NCBI GenBank assembly: GCA_015501075.1
Contig: JADNYJ010000500.1
Span: forward strand, 1 to 22,748
From: Gymnopilus junonius
Taxonomy: Eukaryota > Basidiomycota > Agaricomycetes > Agaricales > Galerinaceae
Reading direction: 5' to 3'
DNA: 22,748 nucleotides
In this document: positions 9,104 through 18,820 of the stretch, one piece after another
How the letters are laid out: each line of letters opens with the position of its first letter
How positions within the stretch are numbered: position 1 is the stretch's first letter
Notes under the pieces: generated by a model
Told to the model about the DNA's origin: nothing
The model's input: only the letters and a program-made list of their open reading frames with translations
Databases searched by the model: none
Program-made: the position numbers and the translations under genes

Positions 9104-9611
9104 TGTTAGACTTGCACAAATAAGCAAGGATCTGTGTAGTTAACACAGCTCAACCAACTAGTATGCTCAAGTACAGCAATCACTGAGAATCACAGAGTAT
9201 AACTCAAAATGCTTATAACTTGTTCAATTCAAATCGTAGTGTCTTGCTTTCGCTTGACATAGTAGGAAACATAGTATCTAATGTAGCTACGTGCCCAAAA
9301 ACCGCGAGGCGTGACAAAACACCCAAAATGTGGACAATTCGAAAATGTCAAAACACAAACGTACTTTAAATGCCATGTATGCTATATCACTAGAACCGGA
9401 TTTTCGACCTGATTTCAGATCTCAAATCCGTTTTCCGAAATTCTAACTCTACGCCGAGTAATTCGCAAAATACTAGTGAAAACGCGACCAAAAGCAGAAA
9501 CTTAGTAAACTACAAGTGTCCAAATGAAGTGAAACTAATTCTAAGTCTATTCTAAAGCTAATCTAATGTTTATAGAACATTGTTAGAAGTGTTTGATCAC
9601 TACTTCTAACA
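9104..9611 (-). mobile_element. Solo LTR of Copia-B (508 bp)
   Basis: It is nearly identical to the LTRs at 15043 and 20141. An exact 5-bp duplication GGGAG flanks it (9099-9103 and 9612-9616) and no internal region is attached, so a full element inserted and then collapsed by LTR-LTR recombination. The copy is young: CpG sites are retained. One end is a 31-nt hairpin with arms TGTTAGAAGT/ACTTCTAACA. Confidence 0.9.
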
Positions 9612-9616
9612 GGGAG

Positions 9617-9864
9617 GGGCAGTGACATCAGATCCTACAACCATACCATGTACAATCATATTGTGATGAATGGGGTTGGCATTGGTAAGTCCATTATCAT
9701 AGATGCACAATACCCTGTCTTATTGAGTGATTTATTGTACTTGAACTTCTGATATCAATTGTTGCTTATCTGGGTCTGTAAAACATTTATAATACAAAGA
9801 TGCAATCCACAATATATCTGTGCAAATGGCTACAATAGAAACCCACATCAGAGAGCTCAAGAAT
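9617..9864. other. AT-rich non-coding flank
   Basis: This continues the sequence of 8919-9103 across the solo LTR. A short open stretch crosses the former target (GGRGSDIRSYNHTMYNHIVM in the joined reading) and stops near 9750; I do not recognise it. Nothing else is supported. Confidence 0.3.
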
Positions 9865-10458
9865 TAGTGTTTGAGGGTTAGCTTAGTTAACTGGAAATTA
9901 ACCAAGACCTAATCTGGCCCTAACTGCAAATAACTGGACCATGGTTAGTGGTTAGCCTAGTTTGAACTTCAACTAACAGGTCTTTTTGCAGTTATGAGAC
10001 TGGTAAGTAACTGATTAAGACCAGTTAATGTGCAGCTCTAATTCTACCCATCAAAACAACCCCAATATCATATTTTTAGGCCAAAAACTCATCAAGTTAT
10101 GCTAAAAACTGTGAAATATTAGCCAAAAGAGTAGATTACCAGTTAAAAATTCATAACTCAGCCATTTCTTAACCAAATTTAATGTTATTGAGGTCGTTTT
10201 GAAGCTTACAACAACTACAACAAGTTATCCTGAGTGACAAAGATGCAATCACCAATGGTTATAGCTGGTAATGACCAGTTTTTAATATTTCAAATATTTC
10301 AGTCTTAACCTATTAGTAATTGTGGTTAACAGTTTTTTGCAGTTATTTTCAGTCTGGTTAGGTTATTTTGGGTCTGGGAAGAAAGCCTAATCAGTCTTGG
10401 TCTCAGTTAGCAACCCTGGGACCCCAAAAACCAGACCTAACTAGACCTTCAAACACTA
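9865..10458. mobile_element. Short TIR element (MITE-like, possibly hAT)
   Basis: Ends are inverted: left TAGTGTTTGAGGGT, right read inward TAGTGTTTGAAGGT. The interior is non-coding, AT-rich and full of GTTAACTGG/CCAGTTA motifs. Flanking octamers TCAAGAAT (9857-9864) and CTGGGAAT (10459-10466) differ at four positions, all transitions, which could be a decayed 8-bp duplication. The boundaries are my estimate. Confidence 0.5.
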
Positions 10459-10493
10459 CTGGGAATTGCATCAGAGAGCTTGAGTCATCAAAG

Positions 10494-10658
10494 TGTTAGA
10501 AGGACTGAAGTCCAGAGTTAAGAACTAACTAAATACAAGGAGAAACTATGTACTACTCACCTGAAGTCCAGAGTTAAGAACTAAGGACTTCAGGAGGACT
10601 TAGCTACAATGTAACTACTCTGTGACATGTAACATATCATGTGAGAGTCACTCTAACA
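10494..10658 (-). repeat. Copia-A 3' LTR (165 bp)
   Basis: TGTTAG...CTAACA ends, almost identical to the copies at 7907 and 19312. It lies directly downstream (minus strand) of a polypurine tract. Confidence 0.9.
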
Positions 10659-10670
10659 TACCCCCATGAC
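10659..10670 (-). promoter_or_regulatory. Copia-A polypurine tract
   Basis: The minus strand reads CAGTCATGGGGGTA and then the LTR start TGTTAG. A purine run next to the 3' LTR is where plus-strand DNA synthesis is primed in LTR retrotransposons. Confidence 0.6.
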
Positions 10671-10738
10671 TGAACATGTCTCTAAGTCTACAAACAAGAG
10701 AGAAAGAGAAAAACAAGACAAGAAAGACAAGAAAAGAT

Positions 10739-11722
10739 CTAAGATAACACACCCATTGATTCTCTGCAAAAGTGAACTTTGGGAGCAGGGAGAGACTTTG
10801 TCAAAGAGTCTGCAACCATGTCTGCTGTTGGAATGTAATCTGGAACAATCACACCTTCTTCAACCTTGTCCCTGAGCCAAAAATGTTGAAGATCAAGTTG
10901 CTTCATCCTCCTATGATGTTCTGGATTCTTTGCAACTGTGATTGCACTTTGGTTGTCCATTTTGAGGGTTGAAGGTCCAGTAGCCAAATAACCAAATTCA
11001 CCAAGGATGTTCCTCAACCAGGCAATCTCTTTACCAGCTTCAACTGCTCCAAGGTACTCTGCTTCAGTGGTGGAAAGTGCAACAAGAGTTTGCAACTTAG
11101 AATACCAACTGATAGCTCCTCCAGCCATGATTGAGACATAACCAGCTGTTGATCGTCCTGAATCAATGCAGTCACCATGTGAAGCATCAGTGTATATTAC
11201 AAAGGGCTCAGACATCGAATTGGTGCCAAAGTAAGTCAGCTTGTACTCCAAAGTTCCTTTGATATAGTGAAGCAGGTGTTTGAGAGCCTGCCAGTGCTTG
11301 AAACCAGGATTGGAGTTGTAGCGAGCCAAATAGCCTACAGAGTAAGCAATATCAGGTCGAGTCATGGTGGCCAAATACTGAAGAGAGCCAACTGCAGACA
11401 GGTAAGGAATGGTTGCCATTTCTTGTTCCTCCTCAGGAGTGGAAGGGGACATAGAATGAGACAGTTGGAGCTTGGGAGGAAGAGGGGTTTTGACAGGATG
11501 ACATTTAGACATACCATACTTCTCAAGCATGTCCAGGATGAACTGGCACTGGTGGAGTGTTATAGTGTGCTTGGGGCGGTCTCTGCCAATGCCAATACCT
11601 AGTAGGAACCGAGTTGGGCCTAAATTGCGACATTTGAAGTAGGAAGAGAGTTGGGCAATGGTGGACTCAATAGCAGACTGGGATTTTGAAGCAAGTGTGA
11701 TATCATCAATGTAGATAGGCAT
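10739..11722 (-). pseudogene. Copia-A polyprotein, RT palm C-terminus and RNase H segment
   Basis: Open 327-codon segment. It starts MPIYIDDITLASKS, where YIDD is the RT catalytic box, continues GPTRFLLGIGIGRDR and QCQFILDMLEKYGMSKCHPV, then SAVGSLQYLATMTRPDIAYS, and the RNase H motifs YTDASHGDCIDSGRSTAGY (Asp), STTEAEY (Glu) and KMDNQSA (Asp), ending near SLTKSLP...MGVLS. Known role: copies the element RNA and removes the template. It is separated from the preceding segment only by a one-base loss near 11744. All RNase H catalytic residues remain, so this segment itself looks sound. The listed start is simply where the frame re-opens; it is not a real initiation site. Confidence 0.9.
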
Positions 11723-11744
11723 AATGATGCGAACTTCAGAGTTG

Positions 11745-13017
11745 AGTAGATGTAGACAGATCTATCAGCTTGAATTCGCTTGAAGCCCATTTCCTCCAGA
11801 ACTCCATGTAACTTCTTGTTCCACTGTCTGGCTGCCTGTTTGAGTCCATAGAGCGATTTGCAAAGTCTGCAGACTGCATTGGGTCCTCCTAGATGAAAGC
11901 CTTCAGGTTGCTTCATATAAATCTCCTCATCCAAGTCACCATTGGGAAAGGCAGAGGTGATGTCAAGAGAGTGGAGTTCTAGATCCTCAATGGCTGCCAA
12001 TGCTAAAATCAAGCGCAGCGTTGCAGGGCGGAAGGTAGGTGCAAAGATCTCATTGTAGTCGATTCCTGGACGTTGTGAGTACCCTTTGGCAACAATTCGT
12101 GCTTTGAATCGCTCAATTGAACCATCAGCATTGTGTTTGACTTTGAATACCCAACCAGATCCAATTGCCTTTTGACCTTCAGGAAGATCCATAATTTCCC
12201 AAGTGTTATTCTCAACCAAGGAGTTGTACTCCTGTGTTGCAGCTTCACACCATTGAGCTCCCAGAGGTGTCTTTAGTGCGTGTGTGAATGAACGAGGTGT
12301 AGCATCATTTCCAGCAGCCAGAGCACCTTCTAAATCATCTTCATCATCTTCTGCCTCTTCAATTGCTTTAGAGAGTGGTTTGATCTTCCACCATTCACCA
12401 GGGGGTCTAATAACACGAGTAGTGCACCTAAGTGGCTGTGGAGTTGCAGGAGGCTGTATCTGAGCAGGAGGTGGTGGAGGCGAAGGAGTGCGAGGTGGTG
12501 GAGGGATTTCTGGACTAGGAGTGCGCTCAGGTGGTAATTTGGGAACTGGATCAACTTGGGGCTCATCTGGCTTCATATTTGTGTCCAAATCATCATCCTC
12601 CCCCCAGACCTCGAGTGGTGGTGCAAGGGGTGCAGGAACAGCATTAGGAGCAGGGAGAACCAGTGGGAGAGGTGAACCAGATGATTTGAAACCAGGACCA
12701 ATGCCAGGAAATGACCTTTCATCAAACTCAGCTCTTTCAGAGATGATAAACTTCTTTGTGGTTGGATTGTAGAACTGCCAGCCTTTGTATCCAGTAGGGT
12801 AGCCCACAAAGATGCACTTCTCCATGTGAGGTCCAAGAGGGGTTCGCTTGTCCTTCTGAATAAAGACATAGGCTAAGCATCCCCAAACTCTGAAATGTGA
12901 AATGTCTGGTTTCTGGTGGTTCCAGGCTTCATAAGGTGTTGAATCTGATAGAGTGGATGTAGGGATGCGATTCCAGACATGTATCATTGTTGCGAGTGCA
13001 TAGGCCCAGAACCAAAG
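11745..13017 (-). pseudogene. Copia-A polyprotein, integrase C-terminus, linker and RT fingers/palm
   Basis: Continues the integrase (ATMIHVWNRIPT, then EAWNHQKPDISHFRVWGCLA and CIFVGYPTGYKGWQFYNP), followed by a Pro/Glu-rich linker (12400-12650 region) and the RT start: [59 protein letters not shown] and KSLYGLKQAARQWNKKLH. LDITSAF carries the first RT Asp; the usual FLNG is FPNG here. One-base losses bound it on both sides: in a C-run near 13017-13020 and at about 11744. Past 11744 the old frame runs on to a stop at 11620 with meaningless sequence. Confidence 0.88.
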
Positions 13018-14767
13018 GGGCAGCCAGCTTCAAAGAGCATTGCTGAGATATCATCAGACATAGTTCTGTTTGCTCTCTCTGCTACTCCATTCTGTTGTGG
13101 CCTATTCCTGGTGCTGTGTCGCCTAATTATCCCACAACTGTCTGTAAATGCGATAAACTCCTTAGACATGTATTCCCCAGCTTTATCATCCTGTAATGCT
13201 TTGATTTTTGCATCCAATTGGTTCTCTGCCCATGCTTTGAACTGTTTGAAGGCTGTAAATGTTTCGCTCTTTCGCTTTAGAAGGTAGGCAGCTCGGAGTG
13301 AAGTGCAGTCATCAATATAAGTGACCCAGTACCTATAGCCCTCAGGAGTTGGAGTACGAATGGGGCCATGCAGATCTGAGTGTACAAGCTCTAGAGGCTT
13401 GGTAGCTCTGCTGGGTGAAGTTGGGAAAGGATTGGAACGCATCTTGCCTGCTAAACAAGGCTCACAAACTAAGTCAGGCTTTTCCTTCAAATCCAGAGTC
13501 ATTCCAGTCACCAGACCATTTCTGTGCATCTTAGAGATGTCTGCATGATTGTGGTGACAACAGCGACGATGCCAGAGTGTAGGAGTAAGTGGTAGTGTCG
13601 AAACCCAGTGTGCAGACTCTTGACTAAGTGCGGTGCGTCCTCCCAGAATTGCAGAGTTGTTGGACTTCAAGGGAGCACAGAATAGGGTCTCATTTCGCAG
13701 ATTGAAGGCCATTTGCTCTGAATTGATGTGAATCTCAAAGCCCTTTACTCTGACAAGGTATAGGCATGAGAGAAGGTTTGATTGAAGTGCTGGTACATGA
13801 AGGACTCTAGAAAACTCTACTGGATGCATTGCCTGACCTCTAATAACTGGGTGAAACACCACAGTTCCAATTCCTGCTGAACTAACAATGCTGCCATCTG
13901 CTAACTTCACCCCAGTGCGAAAGGGAATGTAATTGCGCATCCAATGATGATGTGGGGTCATATGAGATGTGGCACCTGTGTCTGCAGTCCAGTCATTATC
14001 AGCAGGTGGGAGTGAGGTAGAAGAGCGATGACTTGCATTTCCAGCGAATTCAGTCACTCCTGATGAAGATGTGGAGTCTGTGGAGGCAGCTGCAGCTGCA
14101 GCCTTCGCTTTTCGCACTTTTGGTGGCTTATTGGCCCAGATAGTGTGCTTGTTGGTTGCATACTCTGCTCCTCGCTTGTATGCATCGCAATCCTTGATTC
14201 CATGCGCTGGGTCATTGCAGAAGATACAGGGATGCTTCCCAGAGTCAGAGGAAGCAGCCAGAGCACTCCCAACTGATATAGCATCATTTGCACGTCGTTT
14301 GCATTGTATATCCTCTGTAACAAATGCAGCTTGAAGAGTAGACTTGGAGAGGGAGTCCTTGAGCAGTAGAGATGACACAAATGCGCTGTATTCATCAGGG
14401 AGCGCCCTAATGAGTGCCATGCAAGCCAACTCCTCATCCAACTTCTCCAGAGTGAAATCCTTCGGTCTGAGGTCCCTAATTTGCTGCAGAGCGGTGTCAA
14501 CTCGATTGAGAAGGGCCTGCAGTGATTCCTCCTCTAATTTGCGAATGGAGAATAGGTCATCATAGGCATTGAACCTAGAACCTGGCTTCTTCTGCAAATG
14601 GATGTCCTCCAAAGCCTTCCACATTGCCACTGGATTGTCCCTGATTCCATTGAAATGCACCCTCTGTGGTGCCTCCACCATCAAGAACAGTATCCCAGCT
14701 GCCTTGTCTGCTTTCTGCTCCCAAATCTCCACTTTTTCAAGGTCTGAGTCGTGGGTGAGGTTGAAAT
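12984..14767 (-). pseudogene. Copia-A polyprotein, gag, protease and integrase core segment
   Basis: Domains in order: gag (VEIWEQKADKAAGILFLMVE, then SRFNAYDDLFSIRKLEEESL and FTLEKLDEELACMALIRALP, the UBN2-type fold); zinc knuckle CIFCNDPAHGIKDC (CX2CX4HX4C); protease DWTADTGATSHMTP with the DTGA active site; the pre-integrase HHCC zinc domain (LWHRRCCHHNHADISKMH ... CEPCLAGK); and the integrase core LVHSDLHGP (Asp), DDKAGEY (Asp) and RNRPQQNGVAERANRT (Glu). The frame fails after AGCPFG near 13017 because one C is missing from a C-run, and runs on to a chance stop at 12984. Motif content makes the assignment secure; the full polyprotein would need four repaired frames. Confidence 0.9.
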
Positions 14768-14901
14768 TCTGGGCTTAGCTTGCTTAGCAGACACTATGCG
14801 CCACAGGCCAGTTGCACGGAACCAGGCCTCCATTTCACCGTTCCAGGTGCCATAGTTGGTGTCAGAGAGTTTTGGAAGGTAGGAGTGGAGTTGGTGTTCA
14901 T
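14768..14901 (-). pseudogene. Copia-A gag N-terminus with two frameshifts
   Basis: ATG 14899-14901 gives MNTNSTPTF, then one base is lost at about 14890 and the gag continues in another frame as PKLSDTNYGTWNGEMEAWFR and ATGLWRIVSAKQAKP, the usual opening of copia gag proteins (KLSDxNYxxW). A second one-base loss at about 14768 leads into the main gag segment. This ATG is chosen because it lies just before PKLSD and no other upstream ATG reads into it. The leader from here to the 5' LTR would be about 570 bases after joining 14902-15042 with 19477-19910. Confidence 0.7.
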
Positions 14902-15042
14902 AGTGGGCAGAATGAGGCTGAAAAGGCGAAAAGGCAAAGTAGTAGGTTGACACTTTATAGGAATAAGTGTTGATTGTGAATGACGAGGTGATCGAATGAG
15001 GATGCAATGAAGCAGGCACGTCAAGGGTGTGACCCATAACAG
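14902..15042 (-). other. Copia-A leader, gag-proximal part
   Basis: Untranslated leader between gag and the Copia-B LTR. CTGTTATGGG at its cut end resembles a primer site but is better explained as a 5-bp target duplication (CTGTT) plus leader, because the true primer site sits beside the LTR at 19477. Confidence 0.55.
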
Positions 15043-15550
15043 TGTTAGACTTGCACAAATAAGCAAGGATCTGTGTAGTTAACACAGCTCAACCAACTAG
15101 TATGCTCAAGTACAGCAATCACTGAGAATCACAGAGTATAACTCAAAATGCTTATAACTTGTTCAATTCAAATCGTAGTGTCTTGCTTTCGCTTGACATA
15201 GTAGGAAACATAGTATCTAATGTAGCTACGTGCCCAAAAACCGCGAGGCATGACAAAACACCCAAAATGTGGACAATTCGAAAATGTCAAAACACAAACG
15301 TACTTTAAATGCCATGTATGCTATATCACTAGAACCGGATTTTCGACCTGATTTCAGATCTCAAATCCGTTTTCCGAAATTCTAACTCTACGCCGAGTAA
15401 TTCGCAAAATACTAGTGAAAACGCGACCAAAAGCAGAAACTTAGTAAACTACAAGTGTCCAAATGAAGTGAAACTAATTCTAAGTCTATTCTAAAGCTAA
15501 TCTAATGTTTATAGAACATTGTTAGAAGTGTTTGATCACTACTTCTAACA
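15043..15550 (-). repeat. Copia-B 3' LTR (508 bp)
   Basis: It differs from 20141-20648 at about two positions by eye (near CCGCGAGGCATG). It serves as the 3' LTR of the Copia-B piece to its right and at the same time abuts the Copia-A leader to its left with a 5-bp target duplication half (AACAG). This is the junction where the proposed inversion product begins. Confidence 0.9.
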
Positions 15551-16444
15551 CAACCCCCTGATGAAACACTTCAACAATTCAAAAGGAGATGGAGCATCAT
15601 TCACTCCATATCTTCCACACAACCCCCTGATCGAACATCTCCCATTACCAATCCCATTAACTCTCTAAGCTTCTTCACTTGGGGCTTAGGCAGTGCCTTG
15701 GTCAACAGATCTGCAGGCATGTCCTCTGTTCGAATATAATGGGGCAGAATCCTTTTCATCTCTACCTGATCCCGCAACCAGTAAAAGCAAAGATCCAAAT
15801 GCTTCATTCGCCCATGATGTTCTGGATTCTTTGCAACAGACATGGCTGACTGATTATCCATATACAACTTTGCAGGTGTAGTAGGATGATAGCCCAATTC
15901 CTGTAACAGATTCTGCATCCATCTTATCTCCATGCCAGCAGCTTCTCCAGCAATGAACTCTGCTTCTGTTGTCGACCTAGTGACCACAGGCTGCAGTTTG
16001 CTTCACCATGAAACAATCCCCGAACCAAGCTTAACCATGTATCCACTAGTTGATTTGCCACAGTTCTTGTCCCCACCATGATCAGCATCACAATAAGTTG
16101 CAAACAAGTGATTGCCAATCTCTTCATCAGGACCATACTCTAGCTTCATATCAACTGTGCCCTTCAAATAGCAGAACAGGTGTCTGACAGCCTTCCAGTG
16201 GGCCATTCCAGGATTGGAATTGAAGTGGGCTAATACACCAACAGTGTATGCAATATCAGGATGAGTCATAGTAGCCAGATATATGAGGAATCCAATGGCG
16301 CTTATGTATGGATGTCTTTATTTCCATCACTTCATCCAGTCTTAGGACTCTGCTCAGAGGTCAACTTTGAACCAGGCACCATAGGTGTACCAATTGGTTT
16401 GCAATCAGCCATATTGAACTCTTCCAGCTTATTGATGATGTACT
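15551..16444 (-). pseudogene. Copia-B RNase H and connection segment, left copy
   Basis: Minus-strand pieces (15601-15987, 16003-16269, with more upstream in other frames) encode PDIAYTVGVLAHFNSNPGMA, then FATYCDADHGGDKNCGKSTS (RNase H Asp), STTEAEF (Glu) and YMDNQSA (Asp), ending ELMGLVMGDVRSGGCVEDME. A polypurine tract (CAGGGGGTTG on the minus strand) adjoins the LTR. From 15551 to about 15914 it is identical to the right-hand copy; beyond that, differences accumulate (for example, lost bases near 16310-16340). The minus strand carries a stop at 15999-16003 (TGA, where the right copy has Trp-Arg). It is cut at 16444 by a solo LTR. Confidence 0.88.
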
Positions 16445-16950
16445 TGTTAGAAGTAGTGATCAAACACTTCTAACAATGTTCTATAAACATTAGATTAGCT
16501 TTAGAATAGACTTAGAATCAGTTTCACTTCATTTGGACACTTGTAGTTTACTAAGTTTCTGCTTTTGATTGATTTTCTCTAGTATTTTGTGAATTACTTA
16601 GTGTAGAGTTAGAATTTCAGAAAATGGATTTGAGATCTGAAATCAGGTCGAAAATCTGTTCTAGTGATATAGCATACATGGCATTTAAAGTGTATTTGTG
16701 TTTTGACATTTTCAAATTGTCCACATTTTGGGTGTTTTGTCATGCCTCGCAGTTTTTGGGCATGTAGCTACCTTAGATACTATGTTTCCTACTATGTCAA
16801 GCAAAAGCAAGACACTACGATTTGAATTGAACAAGTTATAAGCATTTTGAGTTATACTCTGTGATTCTCAGTGATTGCTGTACTTGAGCATACTAGTTGG
16901 TTGAGCTGTGTTAACTACACAGATCCTTGCTTATTTGTGCAAGTTTAACA
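16445..16950 (+). mobile_element. Solo Copia-B LTR, inverted, CpG-decayed
   Basis: It has the same family as 20141-20648 but opposite orientation. An exact duplication GTACT flanks it (16440-16444 and 16951-16955), and the intact target GTACTGGCGCTG is visible in the right-hand copy near 21541. Many CpGs of the other LTRs read TpG or CpA here (e.g. TTTGATTGATTTT for TTTGGTCGCGTTTT, CTTAGTG for CTCGGCG), so this is an old, mutated insertion. Confidence 0.92.
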
Positions 16951-17698
16951 GTACTGGCACTGAGCCAGGTACAATTTGTGATTCTTGTGATCCCTGGTTA
17001 CTTCAACACCTAATAAGAAGTGGGTTTAACCTAGATCTCTCAGTTTGAATTGCTTGCTGAGTTCAATTACAAAGTTGTCCAGCATTTCCTTTAACTTAGA
17101 TGCCATAGTGATATCATCAACAAAACAGGTACTATGACTTTGATGCCATCTTGGTCATAGATGTAGAGTGAGGCATCACTATAGGTCTTCTTAAACCCAA
17201 GATCAGATAGCACCTTTCCTAAGGTCTCACCCCACAAGTGTGAAGCCTGCTTTAACCCATACAGGGACTTGTTGAGCTTATGGACATGATTCTTTCTACC
17301 CTGCTTGAATCCCTCTGGCTGCTGCATATAGATCTCCACATCAATATCACTGTTGGTGAATGCATAGGAGATATCCACTGAATGCAATTCTATGTCTTCA
17401 ATAGCAGCCAGAGCTAACACAACATGCACAGTTGCCTGATGTATAGTTGAAGCAAAGGTTTCAAATAGTCCTGCCCAGGTCACTGGCTAAAGCCCTTTGC
17501 AACCACATGTGATTTGAATCTCTCAATTGACCCATCTGCATTGTACTTGGTTTTAAACACCCATTTACACCCAATAGCATTTTTATCCTCAGAAAGCTCC
17601 ACAATAGTCCATATTCCATTTTCCAGGTGCTAGTTGTATTCTTCCAACATGGAAGCCTTCCATTTATCAGACTCATCTAATGAAATAGCCTCCTTATT
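16951..17698 (-). pseudogene. Copia-B RT segment, left copy
   Basis: Encodes DISYAFTNSDIDVEIYMQQP, then EGFKQGRKNHVHKLNKSLYG and LKQASHLWGETLGKVLSDLG on the minus strand, plus the fingers in another frame near 17461-17676. The catalytic VDD box is broken by a one-base loss near 17125 (right copy AACAAAGACAGG, here AACAAAACAGG), and a second frame break lies near 17465. Several Arg codons of the right copy are His or Cys here. At 17698 Copia-B homology stops at the point where the plus-strand fragment ending at 8918 also stops. Confidence 0.88.
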
Positions 17699-18039
17699 AT
17701 GATGCTTTTACATAAGTAAAACATCGTTCTTTTAGGAGGACCTTGATGAAATGCCTGGCCGTCATACAGCATCTCAACATTTCTGCAATCAGAGCAAATG
17801 GCATGCTTGGGTGGGACATATCCAGTACTTTCTATTATTAGAACTGGCCAGTCTGATCACTCTGGCAATGCTGTACTGTATTCTGTGTGCTTGTGCTATA
17901 GTTTTAGTTTGTAAATGACTATAATGTATAATTCCTGTATTTTATATTTGATCTGCATTTCTTTGTGTTTTATTTTTACATTCTTGCTGGGCATTTGCTG
18001 GCTGTTTAACTGAGGTGGCTATAATTGGCTGGGATTTTT

Positions 18040-18720
18040 ATTAGCTGGAATGCTTGGTAATTGTGCTTTCTGGGACAATTGTGTTATAGTAATACCCTGA
18101 CCTTCATTTAAGTGAAATGTTCTATCAATCCAGTGTGGGGTGGGTTAGTAGGTGTTATTATATAGCACATAGGTTTTATCTATGCTGTAATTGAAGATGA
18201 AGGTCATCCTTGTTGTGCTTGATTGGAAATGTAGTGTCAGTGAGTAGACATCAAATATTCTTGTCAGGTGGACAATCCTTGTTGGGTTTAGTATTTCTAT
18301 TTACAGGTAAGGTGGGTATGTTGGTATGCTGGACATGATTACTTCACTACATTCATGTCCATCAATTATTTAGCTTAAGTAATTGAGTCCAAAAACCTGA
18401 TTACTTAAGCAATTTATTGGTGTTTAAGTGATTTATCTATAATTAGGGAAACTTATAATTAACTAGCCATTGGATACTTGGTAATTGTATTGTCCAGTAT
18501 GATTGTGTTGACAAATATAAATTTGTCTAGATAACAAATGTATGCTTTACTCAGATTGGTATTTGATGCCATTTCATCTGCAACAAAGCAGACAAAACTG
18601 AACAATTTAAAACAAAGGTCATCATTGCTGTGCTTGACTAGAACTGTGGTAGTGTTGAGTGGCATATAAACACTTTTCTGTCAAATGAATTTAAATGGAC
18701 AGACATCTTTGAATTCAGAA
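18040..18720. repeat. Diverged direct duplication, offset about 415-425 bp
   Basis: CTTGGTAATTGT at 18053 recurs at 18477, and GGTCATCCTTGTTGTGCTTG at 18202 recurs as GGTCATCATTGCTGTGCTTG at 18617, followed in both by a related GTAGTGTYRAGTG stretch. It is much decayed. Confidence 0.45.
18373..18410. repeat. Hairpin repeat with GCTTAAGTAAT arms
   Basis: Perfect 11-bp arms GCTTAAGTAAT/ATTACTTAAGC surround a 16-nt centre containing GTCCAAAAACC. Related hairpins lie at 18789-18820 (arms TAAGTAATTGG) and 18899-18922 (arms TAATCAGG), with a degraded one around 18841-18880. Confidence 0.6.
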
Positions 18721-18788
18721 ATGCTACTCCCATGCAAGGTGGCAGCACTGTACCCAATTGCTTAATTATATTTATCAAGTGGTTTGCT

Positions 18789-18820
18789 TAAGTAATTGGG
18801 TTTTTTGAACCAATTACTTA
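18789..18820. repeat. Hairpin repeat with TAAGTAATTGG arms
   Basis: 11-bp arms TAAGTAATTGG/CCAATTACTTA around GTTTTTTGAA. It belongs to the same family as 18373-18410. Confidence 0.6.

Larger units (their letters stand above)
10494..15042 (-). mobile_element. Copia-A Ty1/copia retrotransposon, 3' LTR to part of leader
   Basis: In coding direction it holds gag, protease, integrase, RT, RNase H, a polypurine tract and the 3' LTR, which is Ty1/copia order. Its left flank CAAAG (10489-10493) is the reverse complement of CTTTG (19307-19311) outside the plus-strand LTR at 19312, so that LTR and leader appear to be its missing 5' end. At 15042 it is cut by a Copia-B LTR; the last 5 bases AACAG match CTGTT at 19906-19910 in the same way. 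The joined element would be about 5.1 kb, normal for the group. Confidence 0.85.

Noticed and set aside
14071..14334. Plus-strand open frames inside the Copia-A gag (also 14344, 14569, 12488, 12979)
   Set aside because: They are antisense shadows of the minus-strand polyprotein.
15033..15042. CTGTTATGGG (minus strand) next to the Copia-B LTR as a primer-binding site
   Set aside because: It looks like the true primer site at 19477, but the first five bases are explained as the target duplication shared with 19906-19910, the match stops after GTTATGGG, and this LTR is a 3' LTR.
15043..15550. A chimeric element with a Copia-B LTR at one end and a Copia-A LTR at the other
   Set aside because: The split target duplications explain the arrangement as Copia-B inserted in Copia-A followed by inversion.
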